A DNA stretch of 19,598 nt from CAYWNK01 sp047639615. GTDB lineage: Bacteria; Planctomycetota; UBA1135; GCA-002686595. The notes under the pieces are model-generated. The model was given only the letters and a program-made list of their open reading frames with translations. It had not been told where the DNA came from and did no database searches. Numbering within the stretch: position 1 is the first letter of the stretch; each line of letters opens with the position of its first letter. Shown one piece after another: positions 7,918-15,865 of the stretch. Both the position numbers and the translations under genes were made by a program. The DNA lies in the NCBI GenBank assembly GCA_047639615.1, contig JBLIOL010000069.1, positions 1 through 19,598 of the forward strand, written 5' to 3'.

Positions 7918-7963
7918 TCATCCACGACGAAGCCGGAGATGGAGCGCACGAAAGATTTTCCGG

Positions 7964-9328
7964 CTAGGCGCTGGGTGCTCCTCGCAGCCCTTCGGGACGG
8001 GCCGAATCCAAGTTTCGGTGGAACCACCAAGCCGCATAGGCCAGGTGCGTCACGCTCCACAGGAAGGTGAACGAGAGCCCCATGGCCACGCCAACGGTTG
8101 GCAGTTGCCAAGCGAGGAGTGCCACGACGGTCGTGTTCACCACCAGCCCCACCACGGAGAGCCAGATGCCCACCTTGAGGGTGCCTGTAACCAGATAGAA
8201 GATGTCGTTGGCCACAGAGAAGCCCACCACCAGCACTCCCGGCGCCAAGATCAAGAGACAGCGCCAAACCGGATCACGGAAGTCTCGCGGCAAGCAGCGC
8301 TCGATGATCGTCGGAGCGACGATCAAGCTCAGCAGCAAGCCGGCACCTACCACCAAGCCGGATAGCCCGCTCGCCCGCCAGTACACATGCCGCAAGCGCG
8401 CCGGGTCCCGGCCGCCGCGCAACTCGGAGAGCACAGGCAGGACGGTTTGGCTGATGCCCTTCATCATCAAGCGGACCACATCTGTGAAACGCTGAGCCAC
8501 CCGTAGATACGCCACCCAACGGGCGGAGCCAAAATGCCCGAGGATCAGGGTCGGCAGAATCTGTACACCGAAGGCATCAATATTGCGCACCAAACCCATC
8601 TGCAGACCTTCCTTCAGCCCCGCGCGCAGGGGCAGCACCCGTGCGGACTTAAACACGGTCCACGGGCCTGGCAAATACCCGGCGCGAGCTTCCCGCAGCC
8701 AGGCTTCAAGCCCTAGCAATGAGCCGACGCAAGAAGCCAGTAGCAAGCCCACCACAGGCCCGCGCGCATCTCCAGTAGCCAAGGCCCCCACAACCACCAA
8801 CAGCACGCGGCTAGCCTCTTGGCCATTCTCCACGCGCGCAAGAGATCCCATGCGGCGCGCGCCGGTCAAGCCCGCCATCGCCACCACCCGCGGCACTTCG
8901 GCCAGCGGAATCAAACACAGGATGCCTGCGTTGCGCGCTACTTGTGAGGGATCCTGAGTACTGTCTTTGAACCAGAGTTCCACCAAAGGTGGCAGCACAA
9001 ACCAGGCCAAGGCCAAGCAGACCAGGCCCAATAGAAAGGTGCCCTTGCCTAAGTAACCCAGCCAATGGGCCACCAACTCGCGCTTGCCGTCAGCAATGGC
9101 CTTGGCCACGTGGCTGATGGTCACGGGGTACAAGCCCATACCCACCAAGAACCACAGGAATGAGTACAGCGCGATCGCCAGATAGAACTCACCCTGGTTC
9201 TGCGCGCCGAGCACGTGCGTGAGCGCCAGCAACCCCAGCAAGTTGCCTGCAGAGAGGCACAGCGCTCCGACCTGCAGGGTGGTCGAATCCCGTAGGAAGC
9301 GACTGCTACGCAGTTCCTTCAGATTCAC
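7964..9328 (-). CDS. Wzx-like polysaccharide/lipid flippase (MOP superfamily)
   Basis: The product is 454 residues with about a dozen hydrophobic helices spread over the whole length, short charged loops, and no soluble domain. This fits the polysaccharide-specific transporter branch of the MOP superfamily. The N-terminal half has the recognisable pattern of a basic start, a helix beginning at about residue 18, GAQNQGEFYLAIAL at 41-54, then YPVTISHVAKA. Such proteins flip polyprenyl-linked glycans from the cytoplasmic to the periplasmic leaflet. The GTG start overlaps the stop of the upstream methyltransferase (GTGA, complement of 9325-9328), showing translational coupling. It may flip the lipid-linked sugar used by the GT39-type enzyme two genes later, or a repeat unit made elsewhere. 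Confidence 0.85.
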   Translation of the reverse strand: MNLKELRSSRFLRDSTTLQVGALCLSAGNLLGLLALTHVLGAQNQGEFYLAIALYSFLWFLVGMGLYPVTISHVAKAIADGKRELVAHWLGYLGKGTFLLGLVCLALAWFVLPPLVELWFKDSTQDPSQVARNAGILCLIPLAEVPRVVAMAGLTGARRMGSLARVENGQEASRVLLVVVGALATGDARGPVVGLLLASCVGSLLGLEAWLREARAGYLPGPWTVFKSARVLPLRAGLKEGLQMGLVRNIDAFGVQILPTLILGHFGSARWVAYLRVAQRFTDVVRLMMKGISQTVLPVLSELRGGRDPARLRHVYWRASGLSGLVVGAGLLLSLIVAPTIIERCLPRDFRDPVWRCLLILAPGVLVVGFSVANDIFYLVTGTLKVGIWLSVVGLVVNTTVVALLAWQLPTVGVAMGLSFTFLWSVTHLAYAAWWFHRNLDSARPEGLRGAPSA

Positions 9329-10125
9329 GCGCGACTACCGGACGCAGGAGAATCCCCGCCGGCCTTGCCAGACGCGTCCACGCGTCGGCCCTTGGGAACG
9401 AACAGGATGTCGTCCACCGTCGCCATGTTGGAAAGGTCCACCGGCTCATAACCCAGCGCCTCCAGCTTCCTCACCGCAGCCAGCTGTTGGTCCCAGCAAG
9501 GGTGGTAGGACTCCTCGAGCAACTCCGAGAGGATCACCGGCAGCTGCTCGCAGCCCTCGAGGAACCCGAGCATGCCGCCCAATACAGCGTAGTCGAAGCC
9601 TTCCGTGTCCGTCTTGATGAAGTCCACACCGCTGATGTCATGCTCCGGCGCGAAGCTATCCAAACGGCGGCATTCGATGAGCTCTTCCTCGACCACGGTG
9701 TCCGGCCTGACCATGGCATTGTCCCGGCGATCGAACATGATCTCCTTCATGACCGAGTTCGCACCGTAGTTGTGCTTGGCCTTGAAGATCGAGCGCGTCT
9801 CATCCGAATCCGACAGTGCTAGCCGGTGGATGGTCACGTTCGCGCGATCTCCCAGGCGCTCCATGCAGTGGTCGTAGTACAGCTGCACCGGCTCGAAGAG
9901 AATCGCGCGCGCATTCGGGCGTTGCTCCAAAATCGCCTCCGTGAAGAGGCCCACATTGGCGCCCACATCCAGGAAGAGCCCGTCCTCGGGGACATAGGGC
10001 AGGATGCGTTCCACATCCCGGCGCACCACCTCCCGGTGCCGCTCCGTCCACTCGGCGAGGGTATAGGGCTTGGGGTCCCGCAGGGAACCCAGCCGCTTCA
10101 GCAAAGATCGTAGGCCTTGGATCAT
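9325..10125 (-). CDS. FkbM-family SAM-dependent methyltransferase
   Basis: The product is 267 residues from the ATG at 10125, which has an AGGA about eight bases upstream. The open frame extends to 10272, but the added 49 residues are Arg/Pro-rich and outside the fold. The SAM-binding glycine loop is LDVGANVGLFTE (52-63), the adenosine-binding acidic strand end is FEPV (77-80), and the FkbM-type KTDTEGFDYAVLGG lies at 171-184. Family members O-methylate sugars or other small metabolites in envelope glycan pathways. It is the first gene of the five-gene minus-strand operon, and its stop overlaps the flippase start. It probably caps or decorates the glycan handled by its neighbours; the acceptor is unknown. 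Confidence 0.9.
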   Translation of the reverse strand: MIQGLRSLLKRLGSLRDPKPYTLAEWTERHREVVRRDVERILPYVPEDGLFLDVGANVGLFTEAILEQRPNARAILFEPVQLYYDHCMERLGDRANVTIHRLALSDSDETRSIFKAKHNYGANSVMKEIMFDRRDNAMVRPDTVVEEELIECRRLDSFAPEHDISGVDFIKTDTEGFDYAVLGGMLGFLEGCEQLPVILSELLEESYHPCWDQQLAAVRKLEALGYEPVDLSNMATVDDILFVPKGRRVDASGKAGGDSPASGSRA

Positions 10126-10344
10126 CGGGTAAGTCCTACCCCAGGCATCGGCAGCAAGCCTGCTCCGACCCAAGCCTCTCCGGCAGGAGTCGAGAGGGCG
10201 CCAGGCGAATAGTTGCAGGGATGGATCGCGGCCTTGAGGAACAGCATGGGGTCTTTGAAAACGGGCCCGCATTGTAGGAGCCTCGCCCTATCGGCGCCCC
10301 CACTTCAGGGGATGCTCTCCCATTCGTAGTCCCCTTGTCCCACC
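10126..10344. promoter_or_regulatory. Divergent intergenic region upstream of glycan operon and NTF2-like gene
   Basis: This 219-bp gap lies between the FkbM start on the minus strand and the NTF2-like start on the plus strand, so both promoters should be here. I see no convincing promoter boxes or strong inverted repeats. Part of it reads open in the FkbM frame, but the implied peptide is not domain-like. Confidence 0.3.
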
Positions 10345-10878
10345 ATGATCCGCCGCCTACTCATCGGCGCCCTAGCCACCGTCTTCTTGGTGGTGGCTGT
10401 GGGCCGCATCCGCCGAGCCCTCGCCAGCGACGAACAAACCCTGCGCTGGGCCCTCGAAGAGCTCGTAGAGAACGTCGACTCCGGAAACGTGGGCAAAGTC
10501 GGAAGCTTCTTCCACGCGGACTTCCACGATGAGAGCTCGGGCGCTCGCTACGACGACGTCCAGCGCGCCCTACGCGGCCTCTATTTCCGAGAGCGGGACC
10601 CGGTCACACGCGCCTTTCGCCTTCGCCTTGAGCTGCCGGAGGAGCTTCTGGATCTGCAGGTCGAAGAGGGCAGCGGGCGAGCCGAAGTGGACGCCACCGC
10701 GCGCATCTATGCTCTAGTGAATGGCGAGAAGCGGCCCTGGTGGGATGCTCGCGCGCACATCATCCTGGTGCAGGTCAACGGCCGCTGGCGCATTCTTCGC
10801 ACCAGCCGAGTCAACCACTCCGAGCGCGTCGGCGCCCTACTCGGCCCGGCGAGCCATCTTGTTGGAGAGGATGCTTAG
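10345..10878 (+). CDS. Membrane-anchored NTF2/SnoaL-like small protein
   Basis: The product is 177 residues. Residues about 5-22 form a hydrophobic segment after two arginines (signal anchor or signal peptide). The rest fits an NTF2-like cone: a helical start with LRWALEELVENVDSGNVGKVGSFFHADFHDE, a segment with ARYDDVQRALRG, and alternating strands ending in HIILVQVNGRWRILRTSRVNH. Proteins of this fold can be enzymes or just ligand-binding or scaffolding domains. No catalytic set is clear, so no reaction is assigned. The 3' end overlaps the end of the convergent channel gene by 42 bases. The ATG at 10345 has no clear Shine-Dalgarno. Coding status is likely; the function is unknown. Confidence 0.75.
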   Translation: MIRRLLIGALATVFLVVAVGRIRRALASDEQTLRWALEELVENVDSGNVGKVGSFFHADFHDESSGARYDDVQRALRGLYFRERDPVTRAFRLRLELPEELLDLQVEEGSGRAEVDATARIYALVNGEKRPWWDARAHIILVQVNGRWRILRTSRVNHSERVGALLGPASHLVGEDA

Positions 10879-11889
10879 CAGTCCGCCCAACAACATATAG
10901 CCGGTGATCACTTCCGCCATTACCACCATCTGCGCCGCAACCGACACGGGCAGCGCATCCCCGTAGCCCAGAGTGGTCAGGGTCACGACGCTCATATAGA
11001 GCGGCGAGAGGATGGTCTGATGCGGGCCGTAATCCACGTCGCACAAGCTCAGCATCCAGGCGAAGCTCAGCACAAGCCCGAGGGTAACGATGCCCCAGCG
11101 CACGAGGCTCCGGCCACAATCGCTCGATACCTTCCACAGTCTGTAGACGGCGGCGTGCGAGGGACTCGTGGTACGGAATTCCTCCAGGTAGTTCTGGTCT
11201 AGGATGAAGGAGCGCAGCATGTAGGCGCCCGTGAAATCCACCTGGCGTAGGTCGAGCCCAAGCCAACTCGCCTTGTCGTAGTTGTGGACACTGTGCATCA
11301 ATGCGCCATCAACTCGGCAGCCATCGAAGCAAGCTCCCTTCACATGACTGAGCTGCAGGTCGGCATCCGTCAGATCGGCGCCGCGCAGGTTGGTGCCAAT
11401 CAACCGCGCGCCCACCACTTGGGCCCCCACCAGGCTGGCCGCCTCGAGGTTGGCACTATCCAATCGCACGGCCAACATGGTGGCCCCGTCGAAGCTGGCA
11501 TCATAGGCCTCGATGGCACGCAGATCCGCCTGACTCATGCGAGCGCGCACCAAGCTCGCACCCGATAGATCCGCCCCCTCCAAGATGGCGCCCTGCATCT
11601 GCGCACCATCAAAAATTGAGTCGCCCAAGCTCGCGCCCTTCATCAGCGTCTGATTAAGCCGCGCATTGGTAAAATCACAGCGCTCGAGGCTGGCTCCTGT
11701 CAGGTCCCAATGCGAGAGATCCAGACCCGAGAAGTCCTCCTCCTCAAGCCTGCAACCCGCCAGGCTCCTCGCTCCTGCCTCGATCACCCCCTCCTCAACC
11801 AGACGGTCAAGAACAGAGCATGGAGCAACCTCTTCCTGATTGGCCATCAGGTGGGGTTCGACGGGGGGGTCTTGGACGATGTCTGCCAT
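10837..11889 (-). CDS. Pentapeptide-repeat protein fused to two-helix K+ channel domain
   Basis: The product is 350 residues. From about residue 41 to 200 it follows a strict five-residue period of the A(D/N)LXX type, roughly 30 repeats such as GADLSGASLV. This should fold as a right-handed quadrilateral beta-helix. A short further run follows at about 210-224. The C-terminal 90 residues are an ion channel module: transmembrane helix about 264-283, pore loop with the selectivity filter TTLGYGD (305-311), and second helix about 318-340. The GYGD filter indicates potassium selectivity. The large repeat domain is therefore cytoplasmic and N-terminal to the pore, and it may gate or anchor the tetramer. 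The ATG at 11889 has AAGGG about eight bases upstream. The gene lies 78 bases after the GTPase pair, so co-transcription is likely. Confidence 0.92.
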   Translation of the reverse strand: MADIVQDPPVEPHLMANQEEVAPCSVLDRLVEEGVIEAGARSLAGCRLEEEDFSGLDLSHWDLTGASLERCDFTNARLNQTLMKGASLGDSIFDGAQMQGAILEGADLSGASLVRARMSQADLRAIEAYDASFDGATMLAVRLDSANLEAASLVGAQVVGARLIGTNLRGADLTDADLQLSHVKGACFDGCRVDGALMHSVHNYDKASWLGLDLRQVDFTGAYMLRSFILDQNYLEEFRTTSPSHAAVYRLWKVSSDCGRSLVRWGIVTLGLVLSFAWMLSLCDVDYGPHQTILSPLYMSVVTLTTLGYGDALPVSVAAQMVVMAEVITGYMLLGGLLSILSNKMARRAE

Positions 11890-11967
11890 AGGGATAGCCC
11901 TTCGGCCACCCTTGGAATCGTCCGTTGGCGTCAGCCTTCTTAAGGACCTCCCCGATGCTGCCCCCAG

Positions 11968-13674
11968 CTATCCGCGCAGGCGCTCCTGCCAGCGCTCCTG
12001 AAGCGCCACGAGACGCTCCAGAGCCGACATCGGCCGCTCCAGCGCCTGCTCCTGATCGCGATTCAGTTCCAGCACACTGGCCGCAAGGCGCGCAGACACA
12101 TTGCGCTGCACACCTTGGAGCAAGCCCTCCGCCCGCGTGCGCAACCACATGCGAACCGCACTGCGAGCCACCAACAGCCACGCCCCCAATAGCAGCACCG
12201 CATTCACCAGGAAGTCTAAGCCGACGTACTCGTGCTGCCAGAAGCCCTTGCCCGCGCAGTACACAATCCAGGCTCCAAAAGCGTACACCGGGCAATCGAC
12301 CACCCAGCGCAACCAGAAAGGCGCCGAGCGCGCAGCGGTGGCCGGCACATCACGCTCCACCAAACCCTGCCAAGCCTCCGCCACCGCCTCTGCAGCCCGT
12401 GGCCCGAGGCTCTCCGCACTGGGCACAAGTCCAACGTCTCCTGCACGCTTGGCAGCAAGTCGTGCGCCGCCCAGCACCTCGGCCTCCAACTCACGCAGCT
12501 CACCCGGCCCCGGCAAGAGCCCACCCGTGTCCCCAAAGGAGCGCTCTTGTAGCGCGCCCCGGGCGCGATCCGCAACCACCGCCGTAGCCGCAGCGCCAGC
12601 AGCCAAGAGCGGATTACGCCGTGCAATTAGCGCTCCAGCGCCGAGCCCGAGCGTCGCCAGCCCACCCGCGCGCACGGCCAAGCCACCGGGCCCTTCCCAG
12701 CGCCGCCCGACCTCATTCCAAAGCAACTGCGCAAGATCCGGTCGGCGCAGCTCGAGCCGCTCACGCACCTCACCCTCGATACGTCCACACCAGAGGCCAA
12801 GCCCAGCCTCCAACTCGGACTGCGCCTCCGCAAGCCGCGGTCGCGCCACGTTGGCAACCTCGATCAAGCGCCCCTCCAGTCGCTCCAAGGTGCCGAGAGC
12901 ATTGTGTCGTCTCACCCGCCCAAGACGACCACCCTGCACCAGGGTCTGCAGCTCATCCACAAACTCGCGCCAACCAGCACTACTCGCATCAACGCGGGCC
13001 TGTGTGGGAGAGAGCACGTGCACCCGCGGCTCTTCCACGCCCCAGCGCTCGCGCGCCAGGTCTTGTAACTGCTGCACGAGGGCAGCACGCGAATCCGTGG
13101 CCAGCTCATCGCCACGCCCCAACACAAAGAGCAGACCGCGACGACCCGCAAAATCATCCACGAAGCTAGCTGAAGCCAGCTCCGCCACCGACTGCCTGTG
13201 CGCGACCACCACCAGCACATCCGAACGTTCCGCGAGTGCGCGCACCACCTCACGATGCTCCTGCGCCACGCTATTGGTGTCCGGTGCATCCACCAAAATC
13301 TGCTCGCTCCAAAGCCCGCCCGCCGCCGGGTCGTAGTCCACGACCGTGGGCGCCGCGCCCGGCAGATCGCGCACCAGCTGGCCCACATCCGCGTCCCGCG
13401 GACGATAGATCACCGGAGCGGAAGTCGTCGGACGCTGCGTTCCCGGACGCGCCACATCGGCGCCCACAAGTGCATTCAGCAAGCTCGACTTGCCGGCACC
13501 CGTCGCGCCAACCAGAGTGATCACCGCAGCACCTTCCGCACGCTTCAGCTGGGTTTCGAGATCCACGACCAAAGGGTCGATATCCGGTCGCGCCTGCCGT
13601 GCGGCCTCGAGCGGTTCCAAGGCGCCGAGGTCGCTGTGCAGTTCATCGAGGAGAAAACGCAGGGTGCGATTCAT
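11968..13674 (-). CDS. Membrane-associated GTPase A (dynamin-like/TRAFAC-type)
   Basis: The product is 568 residues. The P-loop is GATGAGKSS (56-64), the switch I threonine is probably in RPTTS (81-85), and the G3-like strand ends in DAPDTNS (129-135) instead of DxxG. At the expected G4 site there is VLGRGDE (184-190), a clear departure from NKxD that still keeps the Asp. After a helical region, small-residue hydrophobic stretches at about 333-369 and two stronger helices at about 453-474 and 485-504 point to membrane insertion. A charged helical tail follows. This layout (N-terminal GTPase, helical body, C-terminal membrane part) resembles bacterial dynamin-like proteins, but family membership is not proven. 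Its ATG overlaps the stop of GTPase B (ATGA, complement of 13671-13674). Confidence 0.85.
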   Translation of the reverse strand: MNRTLRFLLDELHSDLGALEPLEAARQARPDIDPLVVDLETQLKRAEGAAVITLVGATGAGKSSLLNALVGADVARPGTQRPTTSAPVIYRPRDADVGQLVRDLPGAAPTVVDYDPAAGGLWSEQILVDAPDTNSVAQEHREVVRALAERSDVLVVVAHRQSVAELASASFVDDFAGRRGLLFVLGRGDELATDSRAALVQQLQDLARERWGVEEPRVHVLSPTQARVDASSAGWREFVDELQTLVQGGRLGRVRRHNALGTLERLEGRLIEVANVARPRLAEAQSELEAGLGLWCGRIEGEVRERLELRRPDLAQLLWNEVGRRWEGPGGLAVRAGGLATLGLGAGALIARRNPLLAAGAAATAVVADRARGALQERSFGDTGGLLPGPGELRELEAEVLGGARLAAKRAGDVGLVPSAESLGPRAAEAVAEAWQGLVERDVPATAARSAPFWLRWVVDCPVYAFGAWIVYCAGKGFWQHEYVGLDFLVNAVLLLGAWLLVARSAVRMWLRTRAEGLLQGVQRNVSARLAASVLELNRDQEQALERPMSALERLVALQERWQERLRG

Positions 13675-15443
13675 GCTTCTGGTCCTTCCTGTCGGAGGAA
13701 TTCGCCGAGGGGTTCGAGTCGCTTCAAATCATCAGCTGCGGTGCTGCTGCGCTTGCGCAAGTCCGGCCAACCTACAGGCAGGGCACAGTCCAAGAGCAGC
13801 TCCGCCAGGGCCGCGCCACGCAGCTCGCCCCAACGTTCACGCGCGCTGTTGGCCACGCCGGTTCCGAGCAGGCGACTCACCCGCTCACTGATCAAAGTCG
13901 AGAGAGCGCCGGCACTTCCCACCGCCACATCAGCACCCAATCCGCCGGTCTTGACGATCACCAGGCCCGCCACCGCCGCCGGCAAGAGGTGCGTGACGTC
14001 CACCGCCAACTGCAACACCCACTCATCCTGGCGACCTTCGAGCTCCTCTTCGATGCGCGCCTCACAGGCCAGTTGGAATTCCATCAACGCAGACCCGTCC
14101 TCCCCCAAGCGCTCGCTCATGCGCTTGCCGGCGAGCACCAAGGCTGCGGGCTGCAACTCCTGTTCGAGGGCCTGCGCCCGCTCCTGCCCAGCAGACTCCG
14201 AAGACAAACCAGCCAGATCAGCAGCCAAACCCTCGTAGAACAGCGGCCAAAGGGGAGCCAAGGTCTCGCGCTCAGAATCCAAGAGCACCTGCTCCCCGCC
14301 GTCCTCTGAAGAATCTGTCTTCTTTACCCAAGGCAAGCGCCGCAGCCCGCGCATGGCTGCCCCGCGAACCTTCCCGAGCACGCCGCGATAGCCGCGCGGC
14401 AAGAGCCCCGGACGCCGATCGAGCACCGCCCGGAATGCTTCGAGGAAAGGCCCCATGGGCATGGCATCGCGCGCAACCCGGCCGCCTAGGGCCAAGGCGC
14501 GCTCGCGCAAGCAATCTGCCACCTCCGCCAAGCCACGCACCCGCGCCCGCTCGCTTATGAGATGCTCGTCCCATTCATCGGCCAACTGCGCCAGTGAAGA
14601 CGCCAGCGCACAGCCCTTCAAGCGCGCGCGCTCCTGTCCATCAAAGAGCCAGCTACGCAGCTCGCGGCTAGGGTCCAACAGATTGCAAGGATTCAACCTC
14701 GCGCGCCCCTCGGCCACTTCCAATTGAAAGGGCGCGTGGAATACGGCCAAGGGTTCGCTGCCCACATCCTGCGCCAACTTGGCCGCATGCTCGCCCGTGG
14801 TCTCAGCCTGAATGGACTCGTTGTACACCAGCGCCCAGGGTCGCCCATGGGCGAGCCAGCGCTCCAAGAAATGAACCACAGCAGCATTCTGATAGGTGTG
14901 TCGCGTGACCACTACCAAGGCAAGGTCCACCACCTGCAAGAGGGCCTCCGAAGCCAGCCGATTCGCGCGCGCCACGCTATCGAAGTCCGGCGTGTCCACC
15001 AACAAGAGCCCAACCGGCAGGCTGGGCTCCTCCGCCACCAACAACTCCGCCGGATCGTGATCGCCCTCCGTGGCCAAGCTGATGCCCTGGGCACCGGGCG
15101 TGGCCCGCACTAGACGCAAGCCCTGAGCGTCGGACTCACCCTCCAAGGTCACGAGCAAATCCGGGTGCAAGGCCCCCACCAAGCGCCGCGTAGCGCCACC
15201 GGTCGGCAGCGATGGCGACAGCAAGCGACCCGCCAAGGAGTTGAACAAGGCTGATTTCCCAGCATTGTTCGGACCCACAATCCCCACCACCAGGTGACCC
15301 GGCCCGCCGGCCGTACGAGGAAGCAAATCCCTCTCGAGGCGCTCCTGCAAGGCACGCGCCGTAGGGCTTTCCCCCGCCATTGGGGCCATAGGGCCAAGGG
15401 CCTGCGCCAGAGCGCGTAGTTGATCGGAGAGGGCGCTATGCAT
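13671..15443 (-). CDS. GTPase B, partner of GTPase A (dynamin-like/TRAFAC-type)
   Basis: The product is 590 residues from the ATG at 15443. The frame is open up to 15719, but the extra part runs into the divergent RRM gene and is not domain-like. The P-loop is GPNNAGKS (57-64), a threonine that could serve switch I is in PTGGATRR (80-87), and the G3 segment is LLVDTPDFDS (147-156). No NKxD is seen; VYNES (207-211) is the nearest match. A helical body of about 300 residues follows. A hydrophobic hairpin-like stretch at about 486-516 could dip into the membrane. The start has no clear Shine-Dalgarno. It is translationally coupled to GTPase A. Two unequal GTPases in tandem recall paired bacterial dynamin-like proteins, which act as hetero-oligomers; that partnership is inference. 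Confidence 0.85.
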   Translation of the reverse strand: MHSALSDQLRALAQALGPMAPMAGESPTARALQERLERDLLPRTAGGPGHLVVGIVGPNNAGKSALFNSLAGRLLSPSLPTGGATRRLVGALHPDLLVTLEGESDAQGLRLVRATPGAQGISLATEGDHDPAELLVAEEPSLPVGLLLVDTPDFDSVARANRLASEALLQVVDLALVVVTRHTYQNAAVVHFLERWLAHGRPWALVYNESIQAETTGEHAAKLAQDVGSEPLAVFHAPFQLEVAEGRARLNPCNLLDPSRELRSWLFDGQERARLKGCALASSLAQLADEWDEHLISERARVRGLAEVADCLRERALALGGRVARDAMPMGPFLEAFRAVLDRRPGLLPRGYRGVLGKVRGAAMRGLRRLPWVKKTDSSEDGGEQVLLDSERETLAPLWPLFYEGLAADLAGLSSESAGQERAQALEQELQPAALVLAGKRMSERLGEDGSALMEFQLACEARIEEELEGRQDEWVLQLAVDVTHLLPAAVAGLVIVKTGGLGADVAVGSAGALSTLISERVSRLLGTGVANSARERWGELRGAALAELLLDCALPVGWPDLRKRSSTAADDLKRLEPLGEFLRQEGPEA

Positions 15444-15583
15444 GGGCAGGCTGGGAGCGCGCCATAGGCTTCGTCCCAAAAGTGTACGGGCCGCGCAGCG
15501 GCCACTCCCCCTTGATTCCGATTCGGGCTCGCCGCCTTCCAAAAATTCGGTCCGTGCTACCCTGATCCCAGAGAAACAAGCCC
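15444..15583. promoter_or_regulatory. Divergent promoter region of GTPase operon and RRM gene
   Basis: This is a 140-bp gap between divergent starts. It contains a perfect short inverted repeat, GGCCGC-GCA-GCGGCC (15489-15503), which could be a protein-binding site or a leader hairpin of the GTPase transcript. An A/T-richer patch (about 15539-15548) precedes the RRM gene, but I cannot name firm -35/-10 boxes. Confidence 0.35.
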
Positions 15584-15856
15584 ATGAAACAACGCCTCTA
15601 CATCGGAAACCTCTCTCCCGAGACCACCGCCGCGGATCTGGAGCACCTGCTAGTGCAGGCCGGAAAAACCACCGCGAGCTCCATTCAGGTTCCCCTGGAT
15701 GAGGCCACCGGTCGCGCACGGGGCTTCGCCTTCGTGGAGTTCGTCGACGAGGACTCCGCGCGCATCGGCCGCGAGACCTTCGAGAGCGCGCAGATCGCTG
15801 GCCAGCCCATGCGCGTCAGCCAAGCCAGCCTCGGCCTGCGCCACCGCAGCTGGTAG
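15584..15856 (+). CDS. RRM-type RNA-binding protein
   Basis: The product is 90 residues and consists of one RNA recognition motif. RNP2 is LYIGNL (5-10) and RNP1 is RGFAFVEF (46-53), with the aromatic residues that stack on RNA in place. The linker LDEATGRA before RNP1 and the final strand AGQPMRVSQA complete the fold. Bacterial single-RRM proteins bind RNA in the cytoplasm; in cyanobacteria some are cold-responsive. There is no Gly-rich tail here beyond a short basic end (RHRSW). The ATG at 15584 lacks a strong Shine-Dalgarno. It is divergent from the GTPase operon and convergent with the large exported protein gene, nine bases away. Confidence 0.95.
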   Translation: MKQRLYIGNLSPETTAADLEHLLVQAGKTTASSIQVPLDEATGRARGFAFVEFVDEDSARIGRETFESAQIAGQPMRVSQASLGLRHRSW

Positions 15857-15865
15857 GCCACAACC

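Noticed and set aside
10126..10272. Longer start for the FkbM methyltransferase
   Set aside because: The added residues are Arg/Pro-rich and precede the usual family start. The ATG at 10125 has a plausible AGGA.
11280..11770. DNA repeat array in the channel gene
   Set aside because: The 15-base periodicity reflects pentapeptide repeats in the protein. The DNA units are too divergent for a CRISPR or satellite array.
11925..13336. Several long plus-strand open frames opposite the GTPase genes
   Set aside because: Their translations are Arg/Pro/Ala/Ser-rich with no motifs, while the minus strand has clear P-loops. They are shadow frames.
15444..15719. Longer start for GTPase B
   Set aside because: The added 92 residues would overlap the start of the divergent RRM gene and lack any fold-like pattern.
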